Below are positions 25,996-35,767 of a stretch of 64,000 nt of DNA, piece by piece; position 1 is the stretch's first letter; every line of letters begins with the position of its first letter. A program made the position numbers and the translations under genes. Under the pieces are notes generated by a model that made no database searches, was not told the DNA's origin, and saw only the letters and a program-made list of their open reading frames with translations. The DNA lies in assembly GCF_015840335.1 (NCBI RefSeq), contig NZ_CP060395.1:744001-808000 (forward strand), in the 5' to 3' direction. Source of the DNA: Synechococcus sp. CBW1108 (GTDB lineage: Bacteria > Cyanobacteriota > Cyanobacteriia > PCC-6307 > Cyanobiaceae).

Positions 25996-26865
25996 TCAGC
26001 CCTTGGCGGCAAGGCAAGGGGCCAGGGTGGTGGCCACCAGGGCCCTGATGGTGGCGGGGTTGACCCCAGCGGTTGGGATGGCCCTGTCTGCTGGTGCTCC
26101 CTGGGGGCCAAGGCCAGTGGGCCGCAGCCAGAGCAGGTATTCGTGGTTGCCCGCCGGACCGGTGAGTGGGGAGGCCACCAACCCCCAGGCCTCCAGGCCC
26201 AAAGCCGCCGCCGCTCCAACCACACCCGCAATGGCATCGCAGTGGGCAGCAGGATCCCGCACCACCCCCCCCTTGCCCACCCGCCCCTTGCCCACTTCAA
26301 ACTGGGGCTTGACCAGCAGGAGCAGATCCCAGGCCGCTTCGGGCCGGAGTAAGCCCAGCAGGGCGGGCAGCACCAGGGAAAGTGAGATGAACGACACATC
26401 GGCCACCGCCAGATCGGGCCAGGGGTCAGCGGGCCCATAGAGATCGGCCGCCAACAGGTGGCGCAGGTTGGTGCGCTCCCGCAGCACCAGGCGCGGATCG
26501 CAGCGCAGGCTCCAGGCGGTCTGCCCGTAGCCCACATCGATGCCATAGACGCGCTCTGCGCCGTGCTGGAGCAGGCAATCGCTGAAGCCCCCGGTGGAGA
26601 TGCCGCCATCGAGGCAGACCCGGCCCCGCACCTCCAGGGGGAAGGTGGCCAGGGCCTGGAGCAGCTTCTCCCCGCCCCGGGAGACAAATCGGGGGGATTG
26701 CTGCACGTGCAGCTCCGCCTCCGGCAACACCTCCGTGCCTGGCTTGTCGAGCACCCGATCGCCCAGCCGCACCCGCCCGGCCCGGATCAGCTGCTGGGCC
26801 TGCTGGCGGCTGGCGGCCAGGCCGCGGGCCACCAGCTCCTGATCCAGGCGTTGTCTGCGGCCCAT
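25996..26865 (-). CDS. tlyA: TlyA-family rRNA 2'-O-methyltransferase
   Basis: The 289-residue protein starts with an S4 RNA-binding domain (RQRLDQELVARGLAASRQQA, then IRAGRVRLGDRVLDKPG). It continues with an FtsJ-like methyltransferase domain: KLLQALATFPLEVRG, CLDGGISTGGFSDCLLQ (SAM motif) and RVYGIDVGYGQ. The family methylates 16S and 23S rRNA cytidines; the name 'hemolysin A' is historical. The ATG at 26865 begins right before the S4 domain, so I prefer it to an in-frame ATG 17 codons upstream. The gene stands between convergent glnB and divergent small gene 26930. Confidence 0.9.
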   Translation of the reverse strand: MGRRQRLDQELVARGLAASRQQAQQLIRAGRVRLGDRVLDKPGTEVLPEAELHVQQSPRFVSRGGEKLLQALATFPLEVRGRVCLDGGISTGGFSDCLLQHGAERVYGIDVGYGQTAWSLRCDPRLVLRERTNLRHLLAADLYGPADPWPDLAVADVSFISLSLVLPALLGLLRPEAAWDLLLLVKPQFEVGKGRVGKGGVVRDPAAHCDAIAGVVGAAAALGLEAWGLVASPLTGPAGNHEYLLWLRPTGLGPQGAPADRAIPTAGVNPATIRALVATTLAPCLAAKG

Positions 26866-26929
26866 GGCACTTGCGCTTCTGTGATCAAACCACAACTCAA
26901 ACGGAACAGATTCCAAGCATCAGGGCGCC

Positions 26930-27163
26930 ATGGCCAAACCCGACCCAGGATGGCCCCATCTTCCCCATGCCCCAGTGATGGCCAACAACGTGGTGGAGCT
27001 TCTCTACCCGGGAAGCTTCGTGAAATTGCGCAACCAACCCGCCGACCTGCCGCCCTTCCAGCTGCTCCAGTGCCGTGGAGGTCGCTGCTGGGTGCGCCAG
27101 CAGGCCTGGGGTCAGCAGGTGCAGTGGGAAGTGGAACACCGCCGGCTCACCAGCGTGGCCTGA
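26930..27163 (+). CDS. small hypothetical protein
   Basis: A 77-codon frame whose core reads MANNVVELLYPGSFVKLRNQ, then PPFQLLQCRGGRCWVRQQAW and VQWEVEHRRLTSVA. Alternating strands with conserved-looking Gly and Trp positions suggest a small beta-barrel or SH3-like fold. An internal ATG at 26978 would give 61 residues and starts right at this compact core, so it may be the true start. There is no signal peptide or membrane helix. It lies 53 bases ahead of purB on the same strand. I do not recognise a named family. Confidence 0.6.
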   Translation: MAKPDPGWPHLPHAPVMANNVVELLYPGSFVKLRNQPADLPPFQLLQCRGGRCWVRQQAWGQQVQWEVEHRRLTSVA

Positions 27164-27216
27164 ACAAGCTCCAGCGAGCGCCCCAATAGATTGGCCCGAT
27201 GTGAGCCTTCGCGGCC

Positions 27217-28512
27217 TTGATCGAGCGTTACACCCTGCCCGAAATGGGCAACCTCTGGAGCGAACAGGCCAAGTTCCAGAGCTGGCTCGATGTGGAGATC
27301 GCCGCCACCGAAGCCAACTGCCAGCTCGGCCGGGTGCCGGCCGAAGCGTTGGCGGCGATCAAGGCGAAGGCCGCCTTCTCGGTGGAGCGCATCCTCGAGA
27401 TCGAGGCGGAGGTGCGCCACGACGTGATCGCCTTCCTCACCAACGTCAACGAGCACGTGGGCGATGCCGGCCGCCACATCCACGTCGGCATGACCAGCTC
27501 CGATGTGCTCGACACCGGCCTGGCCCTGCAACTGAAGGCCTCGGTGCAGCTGCTGCGCGCCGAGCTCGATGCCCTGGCCGATGCCCTCAGGGCCCTAGCC
27601 CGCGAGCACAAGGGCACCGTGATGATTGGCCGCAGCCATGCCATCCACGGCGAGCCGATCAGCTTCGGCTTCAAGCTGGCCGGCTGGCTGGCGGAGGTGG
27701 TGCGCAACCAGGAGCGCCTCGAGCGCCTGGAGCGGGTGGTGAGCGTGGGCCAGATCAGCGGCGCCATGGGCACCTACGCCAACACCGACCCCCAGGTGGA
27801 GGCCATCGCCTGCGAGCGGCTCGGCCTGGTGCCGGATGCGGCCAGCACCCAGGTGATCGCCCGCGATCGCCACGCCGAATACGTGCAGACCCTCGCCCTG
27901 GTGGGGGCGGCCCTGGAGCGCTTCTCCACCGAGATCCGCAACCTGCAGCGCACCGATGTGCTGGAGGTGGAGGAAAACTTCGCCAAGGGGCAAAAAGGGA
28001 GCTCGGCCATGCCCCACAAGCGCAACCCGATCCGCAGCGAGCGGATCAGCGGCCTGGCCAGGGTGCTGCGCAGTTATGTGGTGGCGGCGCTGGAAAACTG
28101 CGCCCTCTGGCACGAGCGCGACATCAGCCACAGCTCGGTGGAGCGCATGATGCTGCCGGATTGCTCGGTGACCCTCCACTTCATGCTGCGCGAGATGACC
28201 GCGGTAGTGAAGGGCCTAGGGGTTTACCCAGGCAACATGGCCCGCAACATGAATGTCTATGGCGGTGTGGTGTTCAGCCAGCGGGTGCTGCTGGCCCTGG
28301 TGGAAGCCGGCATCAACCGCGAAGACGCCTACCGGATCGTGCAGCGCCACGCCCACACCGCCTGGAACACCGCCGGGGGTGATTTCCGCGCCAACCTGGC
28401 GGCCGACGCGGAGGTGACGGCGCGGCTCAGCCCGGCAGCCCTGGCGGATTGTTTCTCCACCGAGCTGCACCAAGCCCATCTGGGGGTGATCTGGCAGCGA
28501 CTGGGGATTTGA
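27217..28512 (+). CDS. purB: adenylosuccinate lyase
   Basis: The 431-residue fumarase/aspartase-superfamily enzyme acts twice in purine synthesis, cleaving SAICAR and adenylosuccinate with release of fumarate. MIERYTLPEMGNLWSEQAKF is the standard N-terminus. The catalytic-base His is in MIGRSHAIHGEPISFG, and the signature KGSSAMPHKRNPIRSERISG near residue 260 holds the catalytic Ser. The only start in register is TTG at 27217; a GTG just upstream is followed by TGA. The length suits the short bacterial form. Confidence 0.96.
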   Translation: MIERYTLPEMGNLWSEQAKFQSWLDVEIAATEANCQLGRVPAEALAAIKAKAAFSVERILEIEAEVRHDVIAFLTNVNEHVGDAGRHIHVGMTSSDVLDTGLALQLKASVQLLRAELDALADALRALAREHKGTVMIGRSHAIHGEPISFGFKLAGWLAEVVRNQERLERLERVVSVGQISGAMGTYANTDPQVEAIACERLGLVPDAASTQVIARDRHAEYVQTLALVGAALERFSTEIRNLQRTDVLEVEENFAKGQKGSSAMPHKRNPIRSERISGLARVLRSYVVAALENCALWHERDISHSSVERMMLPDCSVTLHFMLREMTAVVKGLGVYPGNMARNMNVYGGVVFSQRVLLALVEAGINREDAYRIVQRHAHTAWNTAGGDFRANLAADAEVTARLSPAALADCFSTELHQAHLGVIWQRLGI

Positions 28513-28547
28513 GCTGGGGTTTTGAGCTGGGGGCTCTAGCTAGCTGC

Positions 28548-28949
28548 TCAGCCCCAGTGCAGCCGAATCGGCACCGCCCCCTCCAGGCTCAGCTTGACCG
28601 GACAGCTTTCCCCGGCCCGCTGCAGCACATCCCGCTGCTGCTCGCTGAGGCCAGCCGGCAGGCTGATCCACACCTCCAGCAGGGCGATGCGCCGTGGCGC
28701 CTCGGAGCCCATGGTCTTCTGCACCCGGGCGGTGGCCCCCTGCAGCGGCCAGTCGTGGCGCTCGGCGACGATTCCCAGGATCGTCAGGATGCAGGTGCTC
28801 AGGGCCGTGGCCACCAGATCGGTGGGCGAGAACCGCTCCCCCTTGCCCTGGTTGTCGGTGGGGGCATCGGTCTCGAGCACAGAGCCCGAGGGGCCATGGC
28901 TGGAGTGGCAGCGCAGGGCTCCCTCGTAGCGGCTGTCGATCGTGGTCAT
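28548..28949 (-). CDS. OsmC/Ohr-family peroxiredoxin-like protein
   Basis: The 133-residue protein matches the OsmC fold. GERFSPTDLVATALSTCIL holds the first active-site Cys at the start of the central helix, and ESCPVKLSLEGAVPIRL holds the second in the CPV context. Proteins of this family reduce organic hydroperoxides with these two cysteines. The spacing fits the OsmC/YhfA side of the family. The ATG at 28949 is chosen because residues before it are not conserved. It ends 35 bases from convergent purB. Confidence 0.88.
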   Translation of the reverse strand: MTTIDSRYEGALRCHSSHGPSGSVLETDAPTDNQGKGERFSPTDLVATALSTCILTILGIVAERHDWPLQGATARVQKTMGSEAPRRIALLEVWISLPAGLSEQQRDVLQRAGESCPVKLSLEGAVPIRLHWG

Positions 28950-28973
28950 CGCGGGGCGTAAGCGCCTCCCCAC

Positions 28974-29441
28974 TCAAGCGCCTGGACGGTGGTACGGCCC
29001 GCCCTGCTGGATCGAGCGGGCCCGGTAAAGCTGCTCGAGCAGCAGTAGCCGCGCCAACTCATGGGGGAAGGTCAGGGGCGAGAGGCTCAGGCGCCAGCTG
29101 GCCCGCGCCTTGAGCGTCGGATCGAGGCCAGCGGCACCGCCGATCACAAAAGCCAGCTGCTCGGAGCCGGATCCCTCCAGTGCCTGGGCGAAGGCCAGCG
29201 AGTCATAGGTCTGGCCCTCTTCGCACAGGGCCACCAGCTGCTCACCCCGGCGCAGCTCGGAGCTGATCGCCTCGGCTTCGCGGGCCAGGCCGCCATCGCG
29301 CAGCTCAACTATCTCCAGCCCTGGCAAGCGCCTGCGATATAGCTCCACCCCCTCGCTCACCCAGCCCTTGCGCACCTTGCCCACCGCCAGGATGCGGATG
29401 CGGGCGGGGTTGATCAAGGGCGAAGCCGGCGCAGCATTCAA
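28974..29441 (-). CDS. rlmH: 23S rRNA (pseudouridine1915-N3)-methyltransferase RlmH
   Basis: The 155-residue SPOUT methyltransferase modifies helix 69 of 23S r[23 protein letters not shown] is the conserved beginning; [12 protein letters not shown] gives the knot SAM-binding loop, and [24 protein letters not shown] with PYHRPGA forms the conserved end. The start is uncertain. TTG at 29441 gives family length, while an ATG at 29507 would overlap the helicase end by 32 bases and add 22 unrelated residues. It lies downstream of the helicase on the same strand. Confidence 0.9.
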   Translation of the reverse strand: MNAAPASPLINPARIRILAVGKVRKGWVSEGVELYRRRLPGLEIVELRDGGLAREAEAISSELRRGEQLVALCEEGQTYDSLAFAQALEGSGSEQLAFVIGGAAGLDPTLKARASWRLSLSPLTFPHELARLLLLEQLYRARSIQQGGPYHRPGA

Positions 29442-29475
29442 CCTACTGTCGAAGCAACGCCATTCATGCCGAAGC

Positions 29476-32232
29476 TCAACCCCCAGGATCCCCAGGCGGC
29501 CTGGCAATCGCCGCCGGCGCCTTGGGCAACAGATCCTCGATCTCGCAAACCGGGAAGCGGTTGATCGCCTTGAGGGCGGCCCGGGCGTTGTTGCGCAGCT
29601 GCTGGCTGATCGCTTCGCAGTAGGGCACCTGGGCCAGCAGATCCACGGTGCGGCGCAGGATCCTCACCACATCCCCCTCATCGAGGGAGGTGTTGGCGAT
29701 CATGTCGCTCCAGCTGGCCCCTTTGGCCCAGGCGTCAACCAGGCCGGTGAGTTCTGGCTCCCACCAGAGCGGGAAGGTCACCTTGGCCCCCTCCTGCTGG
29801 CGCTCCAGCTCCCGGCGCAGGCCGCGCAGGGCGTGCAGGGCCTCCTCCACCGCCGGGGGCGGTGGATAACCACTCCAGAGATCGGGCCGGCTCACCTCGG
29901 TGGAGATCGCCTCAAACACCGCCGCCAGCTGGGGCGGATCGAGCTCGTCGAGGTGGCCGCTCATCAGGGCCAGGCCCAGCCACAGCTCGTTGTCGCCGCG
30001 CAGGGCCGCCACAGTGCGGCCCACCTCGGTGGGCTCTAGACCCTCGGGGCCGGCCAGGGCACCGAAGTGTCGCAGCACCTCGATCAGGGCCAGGAAGGTT
30101 TCCCAGTGCCTGTTCGACCTGAAGTGCAGCAACTGCTGGCGCTCGCCAATCTCAACCTGGAGCTCCTCCATCCGGCGGCGGTGCTTTGTCAGCTGGCGGC
30201 GGTCGCCCCAGCGGTGGGCCGGATGCAGCTCGAGCCGCTCCTCCAGCTGATCTACGAGCTGGGCCTGGGCCCGCACCTCACCGGCCAGGTCGTACTGGGG
30301 GGTGGCCATGTCGTGGCGGCTGGCCATCGAGGCCACCGCCAGGGCCAGGCCGCCACTGGCCTGGTCGCCATGGCGGATCTCACCGGCGTGGCCTAGCTCG
30401 GGGGCATCCACCTGGCCCACCTGCAGGCAGCTGAGCTCGGCATGCAGGCTCACGACCCCCTGGCAGGGCAGCAACACCCAGAGGTTCTCATCGGTGAGGC
30501 ACTTGAGCAGGGGGAACTGACCGGGCCCCTTCACCTTCTCCACAATCACTGCCGGCGTCACCCGGCCGCGCAACTGGGGCGCCTTCAGGCTCACCAGGCT
30601 GCCCTCGCTGGCAAATTGCAGCGCCAAGGTGAGCTCGTGGGCGAGGGTTTCCTCGGCTTGCTGCTGCAGGGTCCGCTGGATGCGGCGCTCCTCGCGCAGG
30701 TGAGCCCGCCGCTTTTCGTAGTCTTCAAAATCGTCCCAGGGCACCTCGCCCGAGCCGTCTTCCAGGCCCGCCAGCTGCTGCATCAACTGGGCAATTCGGG
30801 CTTCGTCCTCCACCAGATCCAAGGTGGCCAGGTAGCGGCCAAAGCTGCGCTCCACCAGCTCCCTGGCCTTGGCCAGGGGGTAGCGCTGCAGCAGGTTGAG
30901 CACCATGCCGTAGCTGGGCGTGAACTGGCTCACCAGCGGATCGGCCGGCGCAGTCGCCAGCTGGCCCGCCTCCCGCACCCCCTCAAAGCGGCTCTGCACG
31001 GTCACCACGTAGCCCTGGGAGTCGAGCCCCCGCCGCCCGGCCCGGCCGGCCATCTGCAGGAATTCACTGCCCATCAGCGGCCGGTGGCCCCGCTCGGTGC
31101 GCTTCGATAGTGCAGAGATCACTGTGGTGCGGGCCGGCATGTTGATGCCCGCGGCCAGGGTTTCGGTGGCGAACACCACCTTGATCAGGCCCTGCTGAAA
31201 GAGATCCTCGATAAGTTCCTTCCAGGCCGGCAACACCCCGGCGTGGTGGGAGGCGATGCCCCGCAGCAGGGCTTCGGCATGGCCTCCCTCGCGCACGGCC
31301 TCGGGGGTGGTTGCCACAAACAGATCCAGTCGGGCCTGAATGCGGGCCTGCTCGGCGGGCGTCACCAGAGAGGCCCTGCCCAGCTCCTTGACCCCCTTGT
31401 CGCAGCCGCGGCGACTGAAGATGAAATAGATGGCCGGCAGCATGTCGCGCTCGGCCATCTGGGCCACCACAAAGCCCAGGGGCGGTGCCTCGGGCTGGGG
31501 CGGCTTGGGGATTTTGGGGCCCTTGCGGCGACTGCCCTTGGGAGCCCGCCACACCTTGCAGTTGGGATGGAGACCCGTGCCCTCGTCGTTGAGCAGGGGG
31601 TGCAGGCCCTTGGCGCTGCAGAAGCTGAAGGCCAGGGGCACGGGCCGGTGGTCGCTGTGCACCAGCGAGGTGGGGCCATGCACCCGATTGATCCAGTCGG
31701 TGAGCTGGCCGGCATTGGCCACCGTGGCCGACAGCGCCACCAGCTGAATTGAGGGAGGACAGTGGATGATCGATTCTTCCCACACGGTGCCGCGCTGGGA
31801 ATCATTCATGTAGTGGCACTCGTCGAGCACCACCGCCTCCACGCCCTCCAGCGGGTCATCTCCCGCATCGGCTTCCGCGTAGAGCATGTTGCGGAAGATC
31901 TCGGTGGTCATTACCACCACCTGGGCCTCCCGGTTGAGGCTCATATCACCGGTGAGCAGCCCCACCCTCTCGGCGCCAAACTGCTCGCGGAAATCGCGCA
32001 GCTTCTGGTTGGAGAGCGCCTTCAGCGGCGTGGTGTAAAAAACCTTCTGGCCATGGGCCAGGGCCCGGTAGATGGCGTATTCGCCCACCAGGGTCTTGCC
32101 CGAACCCGTGGGCGCACTCACCACAACCGAATGGCCCTGCTGGAGGGCATCGATCGCCTCCAGCTGGAAATCATCTAGGGGAAAGAGAAAAATTGTAGCC
32201 GGATCGAGCCCGTTGGGCGCCACTTCAGGCAC
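29476..32232 (-). CDS. Ski2/Mtr4-like DExH-box RNA helicase with DSHCT domain
   Basis: The 918-residue superfamily 2 helicase shows motif [15 protein letters not shown] (about 39-52), motif [13 protein letters not shown] (about 137-147), motif [11 protein letters not shown] (about 165) and motif [15 protein letters not shown] (about 392). The C-terminal third has the arch/DSHCT-type helical domain, including [21 protein letters not shown] and [16 protein letters not shown]. Relatives unwind RNA for 3'-5' degradation in eukaryotes and archaea; the cyanobacterial and plastid members (ISE2-like) are linked to RNA processing. The cellular role here is not shown. A short convergent-looking gap separates it from bioF, which is divergent. 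Confidence 0.93.
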   Translation of the reverse strand: MPEVAPNGLDPATIFLFPLDDFQLEAIDALQQGHSVVVSAPTGSGKTLVGEYAIYRALAHGQKVFYTTPLKALSNQKLRDFREQFGAERVGLLTGDMSLNREAQVVVMTTEIFRNMLYAEADAGDDPLEGVEAVVLDECHYMNDSQRGTVWEESIIHCPPSIQLVALSATVANAGQLTDWINRVHGPTSLVHSDHRPVPLAFSFCSAKGLHPLLNDEGTGLHPNCKVWRAPKGSRRKGPKIPKPPQPEAPPLGFVVAQMAERDMLPAIYFIFSRRGCDKGVKELGRASLVTPAEQARIQARLDLFVATTPEAVREGGHAEALLRGIASHHAGVLPAWKELIEDLFQQGLIKVVFATETLAAGINMPARTTVISALSKRTERGHRPLMGSEFLQMAGRAGRRGLDSQGYVVTVQSRFEGVREAGQLATAPADPLVSQFTPSYGMVLNLLQRYPLAKARELVERSFGRYLATLDLVEDEARIAQLMQQLAGLEDGSGEVPWDDFEDYEKRRAHLREERRIQRTLQQQAEETLAHELTLALQFASEGSLVSLKAPQLRGRVTPAVIVEKVKGPGQFPLLKCLTDENLWVLLPCQGVVSLHAELSCLQVGQVDAPELGHAGEIRHGDQASGGLALAVASMASRHDMATPQYDLAGEVRAQAQLVDQLEERLELHPAHRWGDRRQLTKHRRRMEELQVEIGERQQLLHFRSNRHWETFLALIEVLRHFGALAGPEGLEPTEVGRTVAALRGDNELWLGLALMSGHLDELDPPQLAAVFEAISTEVSRPDLWSGYPPPPAVEEALHALRGLRRELERQQEGAKVTFPLWWEPELTGLVDAWAKGASWSDMIANTSLDEGDVVRILRRTVDLLAQVPYCEAISQQLRNNARAALKAINRFPVCEIEDLLPKAPAAIARPPGDPGG

Positions 32233-32382
32233 GCTGCTGTCGGGGCTGGATCATCCATCCATCTTATGGGAATCCCTCTCCCCAAAGCACTGCCCACCCC
32301 GGCACGGCCCGCCCCAGCACAGCCCACCGCAGCAGGGGCTTGAACCAGGCTCGATTTAACGTGCCGCGACGGGAACGGGTCG

Positions 32383-33630
32383 TTGAGATCGAGATCATTG
32401 GGACCCAACGCCTCCCACTCCCAGCTGCCGCCAGCCACCCCCTGGCAACAGGAGCTGCGGCGCCAGCTGGCGCTCCTGCCGGAGCAGCGCCGCCGCGGCC
32501 TGCGCAGCTTCGAGCCCGGCCAGGCCGCCGCCCGACTGCAGGTCGACGGGGCGCCCCTGCTGGATCTGGCCAGCAACGACTACCTGGGCCTGAGCTGCCA
32601 TCCCGCCGTGGTTGCCGCCGCCCAGGCCGCCGCGGCCCTCGAGGGGGTCGGAGCAGGCGCCTCCCGGCTGGTGAGCGGCAGCCGGCCGGGGCACCAGGCC
32701 CTGGAGCGGGCCCTGGCGACCTGGCTGGGGCGGGAGCGGGTGCTGCTCTTTCCCAGCGGCTTTCAGGCCAACCTGGCGGCCGTGCTGGCCCTGGCCGATC
32801 GCCATAGCCTGGTACTGGCCGACCGGCTGATCCACCACTCCCTGCTCACTGGGGTGCGGGCCAGCGGCGCCCGGCTGCAGCGCTTTGCCCACAACGACCT
32901 CAACGACCTGGGGCGGCGCCTCCAGCTGGCGCGGCAGGCGCGGCCGGGGCAGCGGCTGCTGGTGCTGAGCGAAAGTCTGTTTTCCATGCAGGGCACAAGT
33001 CCGGATGTGGCCGCCCTGGCGGCCCTCTGCCAGAGCCACGGCGCCGCCCTGCTGCTGGATGAGGCCCATGCCCTCGGGGTGCTCGGCCCCGGCGGCCGCG
33101 GGCTGGGATATGGCCTCAACGGGGCAAAGGGCCAGGGGGAGATCGCCCTGCTCAGCGGCACCTTCGGCAAGGCCTTCGGCAGCGGTGGCGCCTTCCTGGC
33201 CGGCGACGCCCTGGTGATGGAATGGTTGCTGCAATTCAGCGGCTCCTTCCGCTACACCACGGCCCTGGCCCCGCCCCTGGCCGCCGCAGCCCTGGCCGCC
33301 CTCGGCCAGATCCAGGCCAACCCCCCCGGCCCTGCACTGCTGCTGCGGGCCAAGCGCTGGCGCAGCGCCCTGGAGGCCGCCGGCTGGCCGCGCCCCCCCG
33401 GCCTGGGGCCGATCCTGCCCCTGTTGGTGGGCGATGACGGCCTGGCCCTGGAACTGCAGCAACGCCTGGAGGCCGCCGGCCTGCTGGGGGTAGCGATCCG
33501 GCCGCCCACCGTGCCCGAGGGCAGCGCCCGGCTGCGCCTGGTGCTGCGGGCCGACCTGCCGCTGGGCAGCCTGGAACGGTTGCTGACGGCCCTGGGATCC
33601 CCACAAGGCCAAAAATTGCCATGCAGCTGA
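32383..33630 (+). CDS. bioF: 8-amino-7-oxononanoate synthase
   Basis: The 415-residue PLP enzyme joins pimeloyl-ACP and alanine in biotin synthesis. DLASNDYLGLS and GAGASRLVSGSRPGH are the conserved N-terminal blocks. LLLDEAHALGVLGPGGRG holds the PLP-contacting Asp and His, and LLSGTFGKAFGSGGAF carries the Schiff-base Lys near residue 264. Start codon choice is TTG at 32383 or TTG at 32398; no ATG is available. It overlaps the next gene by ten bases and begins a four-gene biotin operon. A 150-base gap separates it from the divergent helicase. Confidence 0.95.
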   Translation: MRSRSLGPNASHSQLPPATPWQQELRRQLALLPEQRRRGLRSFEPGQAAARLQVDGAPLLDLASNDYLGLSCHPAVVAAAQAAAALEGVGAGASRLVSGSRPGHQALERALATWLGRERVLLFPSGFQANLAAVLALADRHSLVLADRLIHHSLLTGVRASGARLQRFAHNDLNDLGRRLQLARQARPGQRLLVLSESLFSMQGTSPDVAALAALCQSHGAALLLDEAHALGVLGPGGRGLGYGLNGAKGQGEIALLSGTFGKAFGSGGAFLAGDALVMEWLLQFSGSFRYTTALAPPLAAAALAALGQIQANPPGPALLLRAKRWRSALEAAGWPRPPGLGPILPLLVGDDGLALELQQRLEAAGLLGVAIRPPTVPEGSARLRLVLRADLPLGSLERLLTALGSPQGQKLPCS

Positions 33631-34304
33631 TCGCCATGCACGGCTGGGCCGGCGATGCCCAGGGAATGGAACCATTCCAGGCCGCCTGGAGCGCCCGTGG
33701 CTGGCGGGGGCAGTGCGGCGAACGGGGTTACGCCGGCCAGACCCCCCAGGCGGTTAACTGGCTGGCCGGCGGCGGGCTGAAGGTGGTGGTCGCCCACTCG
33801 CTCGGCCCCCACCTGCTGCCCGCCACCGTGCTGGAGCAGGCCGATGCGGTGGTGCTGCTGGCCAGCTTTGGCCGCTTCCTGCCGGAGGGCAAGGACGGCC
33901 GCCGGCTGGCCGCAGCCGTGGCCGCCATGGCCGACCAGCTGGGGAGCAGCCAGGCCGACTCCATGATTGAGACCTTCCTGGAGAAGGCCGCGGCCCCCCA
34001 GGCGCCCAGCCAGCTGCCGCCGGGCATCACGGCCAGAGCCCTGCTGGAGCCGGGGCGGCGGCGGCTGGCTGAGGATCTGGCCCTGCTGGCCGCCACCACC
34101 GGCCTGCCGGCGGGCTTCCCGAGCCGGGCCCGGGTGTTGATCGTGGAGGGCAGGGAGGATCAGATCGTGGTTCCGGAAGCCCGCCGGCTGCTGCGCGAGG
34201 CCCTGCCCTCCGCCGACAGCCTCGAGCTGGCCGGGGTGGGGCACTGTCTGGTGAGTTCGTCCCTGGTGGGCATGGTGTGCGCCTGGATCGAGGCCCTGCC
34301 ATGA
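33621..34304 (+). CDS. bioK: pimeloyl-ACP methyl ester esterase, BioK-like
   Basis: The 227-residue alpha/beta hydrolase has its nucleophile Ser60 in KVVVAHSLGPHLL, the acid Asp180 in VLIVEGREDQIVV and His208 in LAGVGHCLVSS, an intact triad. Its position between bioF and bioC makes it the enzyme that removes the methyl group from pimeloyl-ACP methyl ester, ending the BioC-started pimelate pathway. In Synechococcus and Prochlorococcus this role is filled by BioK, an isofunctional relative of BioH and BioG; small size and place support that name. The stop overlaps the bioC start by ATGA. Confidence 0.85.
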   Translation: MQLIAMHGWAGDAQGMEPFQAAWSARGWRGQCGERGYAGQTPQAVNWLAGGGLKVVVAHSLGPHLLPATVLEQADAVVLLASFGRFLPEGKDGRRLAAAVAAMADQLGSSQADSMIETFLEKAAAPQAPSQLPPGITARALLEPGRRRLAEDLALLAATTGLPAGFPSRARVLIVEGREDQIVVPEARRLLREALPSADSLELAGVGHCLVSSSLVGMVCAWIEALP

Positions 34305-35095
34305 GCGCTGCCCCCTTCAGCCAGCGGGTGAGTGCCCGCTTCGGCCGCCACGCCGGCCCCTATTCCAGCCAGGCCCGCCTGCAGCAAGGGGTGGCCTGGC
34401 GGCTGGCCCATCTCTGCGCAACCCTGCCGATCCCCGCCGCAGGTCCCCGGGCCGACCTGGGCGCCGGCAGCGGCCTGGTCGGTCAGGCCCTTGGCCGGCA
34501 GGGCAGGCTGGAGCCCATGCTGCAGCTGGATATCTGCCCCGAGCTGCTGGCCCAAAACCCCCTGGCCGGGCCGGACCAGCGCCTGCTCTGGGATCTCAAC
34601 CAGGGGCTGCCCGAATCCCTGCAGCAGGCCGCCCTGCTCAGCTCCAGCTTTGCCCTGCAGTGGCTCGACGAACCCGCCACCCAGTTGCGGCACTGGTGCA
34701 GCCGGCTGCGACCAGGGGGCTGGCTGGCCCTGGCCGTGCCAACCAGCGGCAGCTTTCCCGAATGGCACCAGGCCGCCGCCGCCGCCGGGGTGCCCTGCAG
34801 CGCCCTGGCCCTGCCGGAGGCACAAGCGTTGGAGGCAGTTGCGTCGGAGGCAGTGGCCGACCGGGGTGAACTGGAGCTGCGGCACTGCCAAAGGCTGCAG
34901 TTCAGCCGCAACTACGGCAGCGGCCAGGGCTTTCTGCAGCAACTCAAAACCCTGGGGGCCAGCGCCAGCCGCTGCGACCGCCTGGCCCCCGGCCAGCTGC
35001 GCCAGCTACTGGGCCACTGGCCGGCCCCAGGCCGGGTCAGCTGGGAGGTGCTGGTGCTGCTGGCCCAGCGCCCCGGCTCCAACTACCAGCCATGA
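34301..35095 (+). CDS. bioC: malonyl-ACP O-methyltransferase
   Basis: The 264-residue SAM-dependent methyltransferase caps malonyl-ACP so that fatty acid synthesis can build pimelate. The N-terminal FSQRVSARFGRHAGPYSSQA is the BioC signature (F...a..Yd..a..q). Motif I is RADLGAGSGLVGQAL, followed by QLDICPELL, then LLSSSFALQWLDEP and LRPGGWLALAVPTSGSFPEW. The start at 34301 overlaps the bioK stop; the stop overlaps the bioD ATG by four bases. Confidence 0.93.
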   Translation: MSAAPFSQRVSARFGRHAGPYSSQARLQQGVAWRLAHLCATLPIPAAGPRADLGAGSGLVGQALGRQGRLEPMLQLDICPELLAQNPLAGPDQRLLWDLNQGLPESLQQAALLSSSFALQWLDEPATQLRHWCSRLRPGGWLALAVPTSGSFPEWHQAAAAAGVPCSALALPEAQALEAVASEAVADRGELELRHCQRLQFSRNYGSGQGFLQQLKTLGASASRCDRLAPGQLRQLLGHWPAPGRVSWEVLVLLAQRPGSNYQP

Positions 35096-35745
35096 CCCGT
35101 TCCAGACGCCAGCTGGTGGTCTGCGGCACCGACACCGACGTGGGCAAGACCGTCGTCAGCGCCCTGGTGGTGCAGGGCCTGGGCGCCCACTACTGGAAAC
35201 CGGTGCAGAGCGGCCTGGAGGGCGGCGGCGACACGGGCCGGCTGCAGGCCCTGTTGCAACTCCCCGCCGAACGCCTGCTGGCGGAGGCCTACCGCCTGCG
35301 GGCGCCGGTGTCGCCCCACTGGGCCGCCGAACGCGAAGGGATCAAGATCGATCCGGCCCGGCTGGCCCTGCCGGCGGTGACCGGGCCCTTGGTGGTGGAA
35401 ACCGCCGGCGGCCTGCTGGTGCCCCTGCGGCGGGACTGGCTGCAGATCGACCAGCTGGCCGTGTGGGGGTTGCCGGTACTGCTGGTGGCCCGCAGTGGCC
35501 TGGGCACGCTCAACCACACCCTGCTGTCGGTGGAAGCCCTGCGCCGCCGGGGGCTGCATCTGCTGGGCCTGGTACTCAACGGTCCGCTCCACCAGGACAA
35601 CCCAGCCACCCTGGCCGCCCTGGCCCAGGCCCCGGTACTGGCCCAGTTGCCGCCGCTGGAGCCCCTCAGCGCCGAAGCGCTGGCGGGCCAATGGCAGGCC
35701 CAGCAGTTGGGCCCTAACCTCAGCTCGGCCCTTGATGAGCTCTAA
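35092..35745 (+). CDS. bioD: dethiobiotin synthetase
   Basis: The 217-residue enzyme closes the ureido ring of dethiobiotin using ATP and CO2. The P-loop is VCGTDTDVGKTVVSALV, followed by YWKPVQSGLEGGGDTG and VVETAGGLLVPL, all standard BioD blocks. It overlaps bioC by four bases and is the last recognisable biotin gene here; neither bioA nor bioB follows. The last codons and stop are part of a 14-base tandem duplication. Confidence 0.95.
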   Translation: MTRSRRQLVVCGTDTDVGKTVVSALVVQGLGAHYWKPVQSGLEGGGDTGRLQALLQLPAERLLAEAYRLRAPVSPHWAAEREGIKIDPARLALPAVTGPLVVETAGGLLVPLRRDWLQIDQLAVWGLPVLLVARSGLGTLNHTLLSVEALRRRGLHLLGLVLNGPLHQDNPATLAALAQAPVLAQLPPLEPLSAEALAGQWQAQQLGPNLSSALDEL

Positions 35746-35767
35746 GCCATGACCTCTAAGCCATGAC
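35740..35767 (+). repeat. 14-base perfect tandem duplication at the bioD end
   Basis: CTCTAAGCCATGAC occurs twice without a gap at 35740-35753 and 35754-35767. The first copy contains the bioD stop codon and an ATG that opens a five-codon frame (MTSKP). Its TGA overlaps the ATG in the second copy, which starts the small membrane protein. The identity of the copies points to a recent slippage event. Confidence 0.9.

Noticed and set aside
27075-28382. A 435-codon open frame on the plus strand
   Set aside because: It is frame-shifted within purB, with Arg/Gly/Pro-rich composition; the purB frame has the full enzyme.
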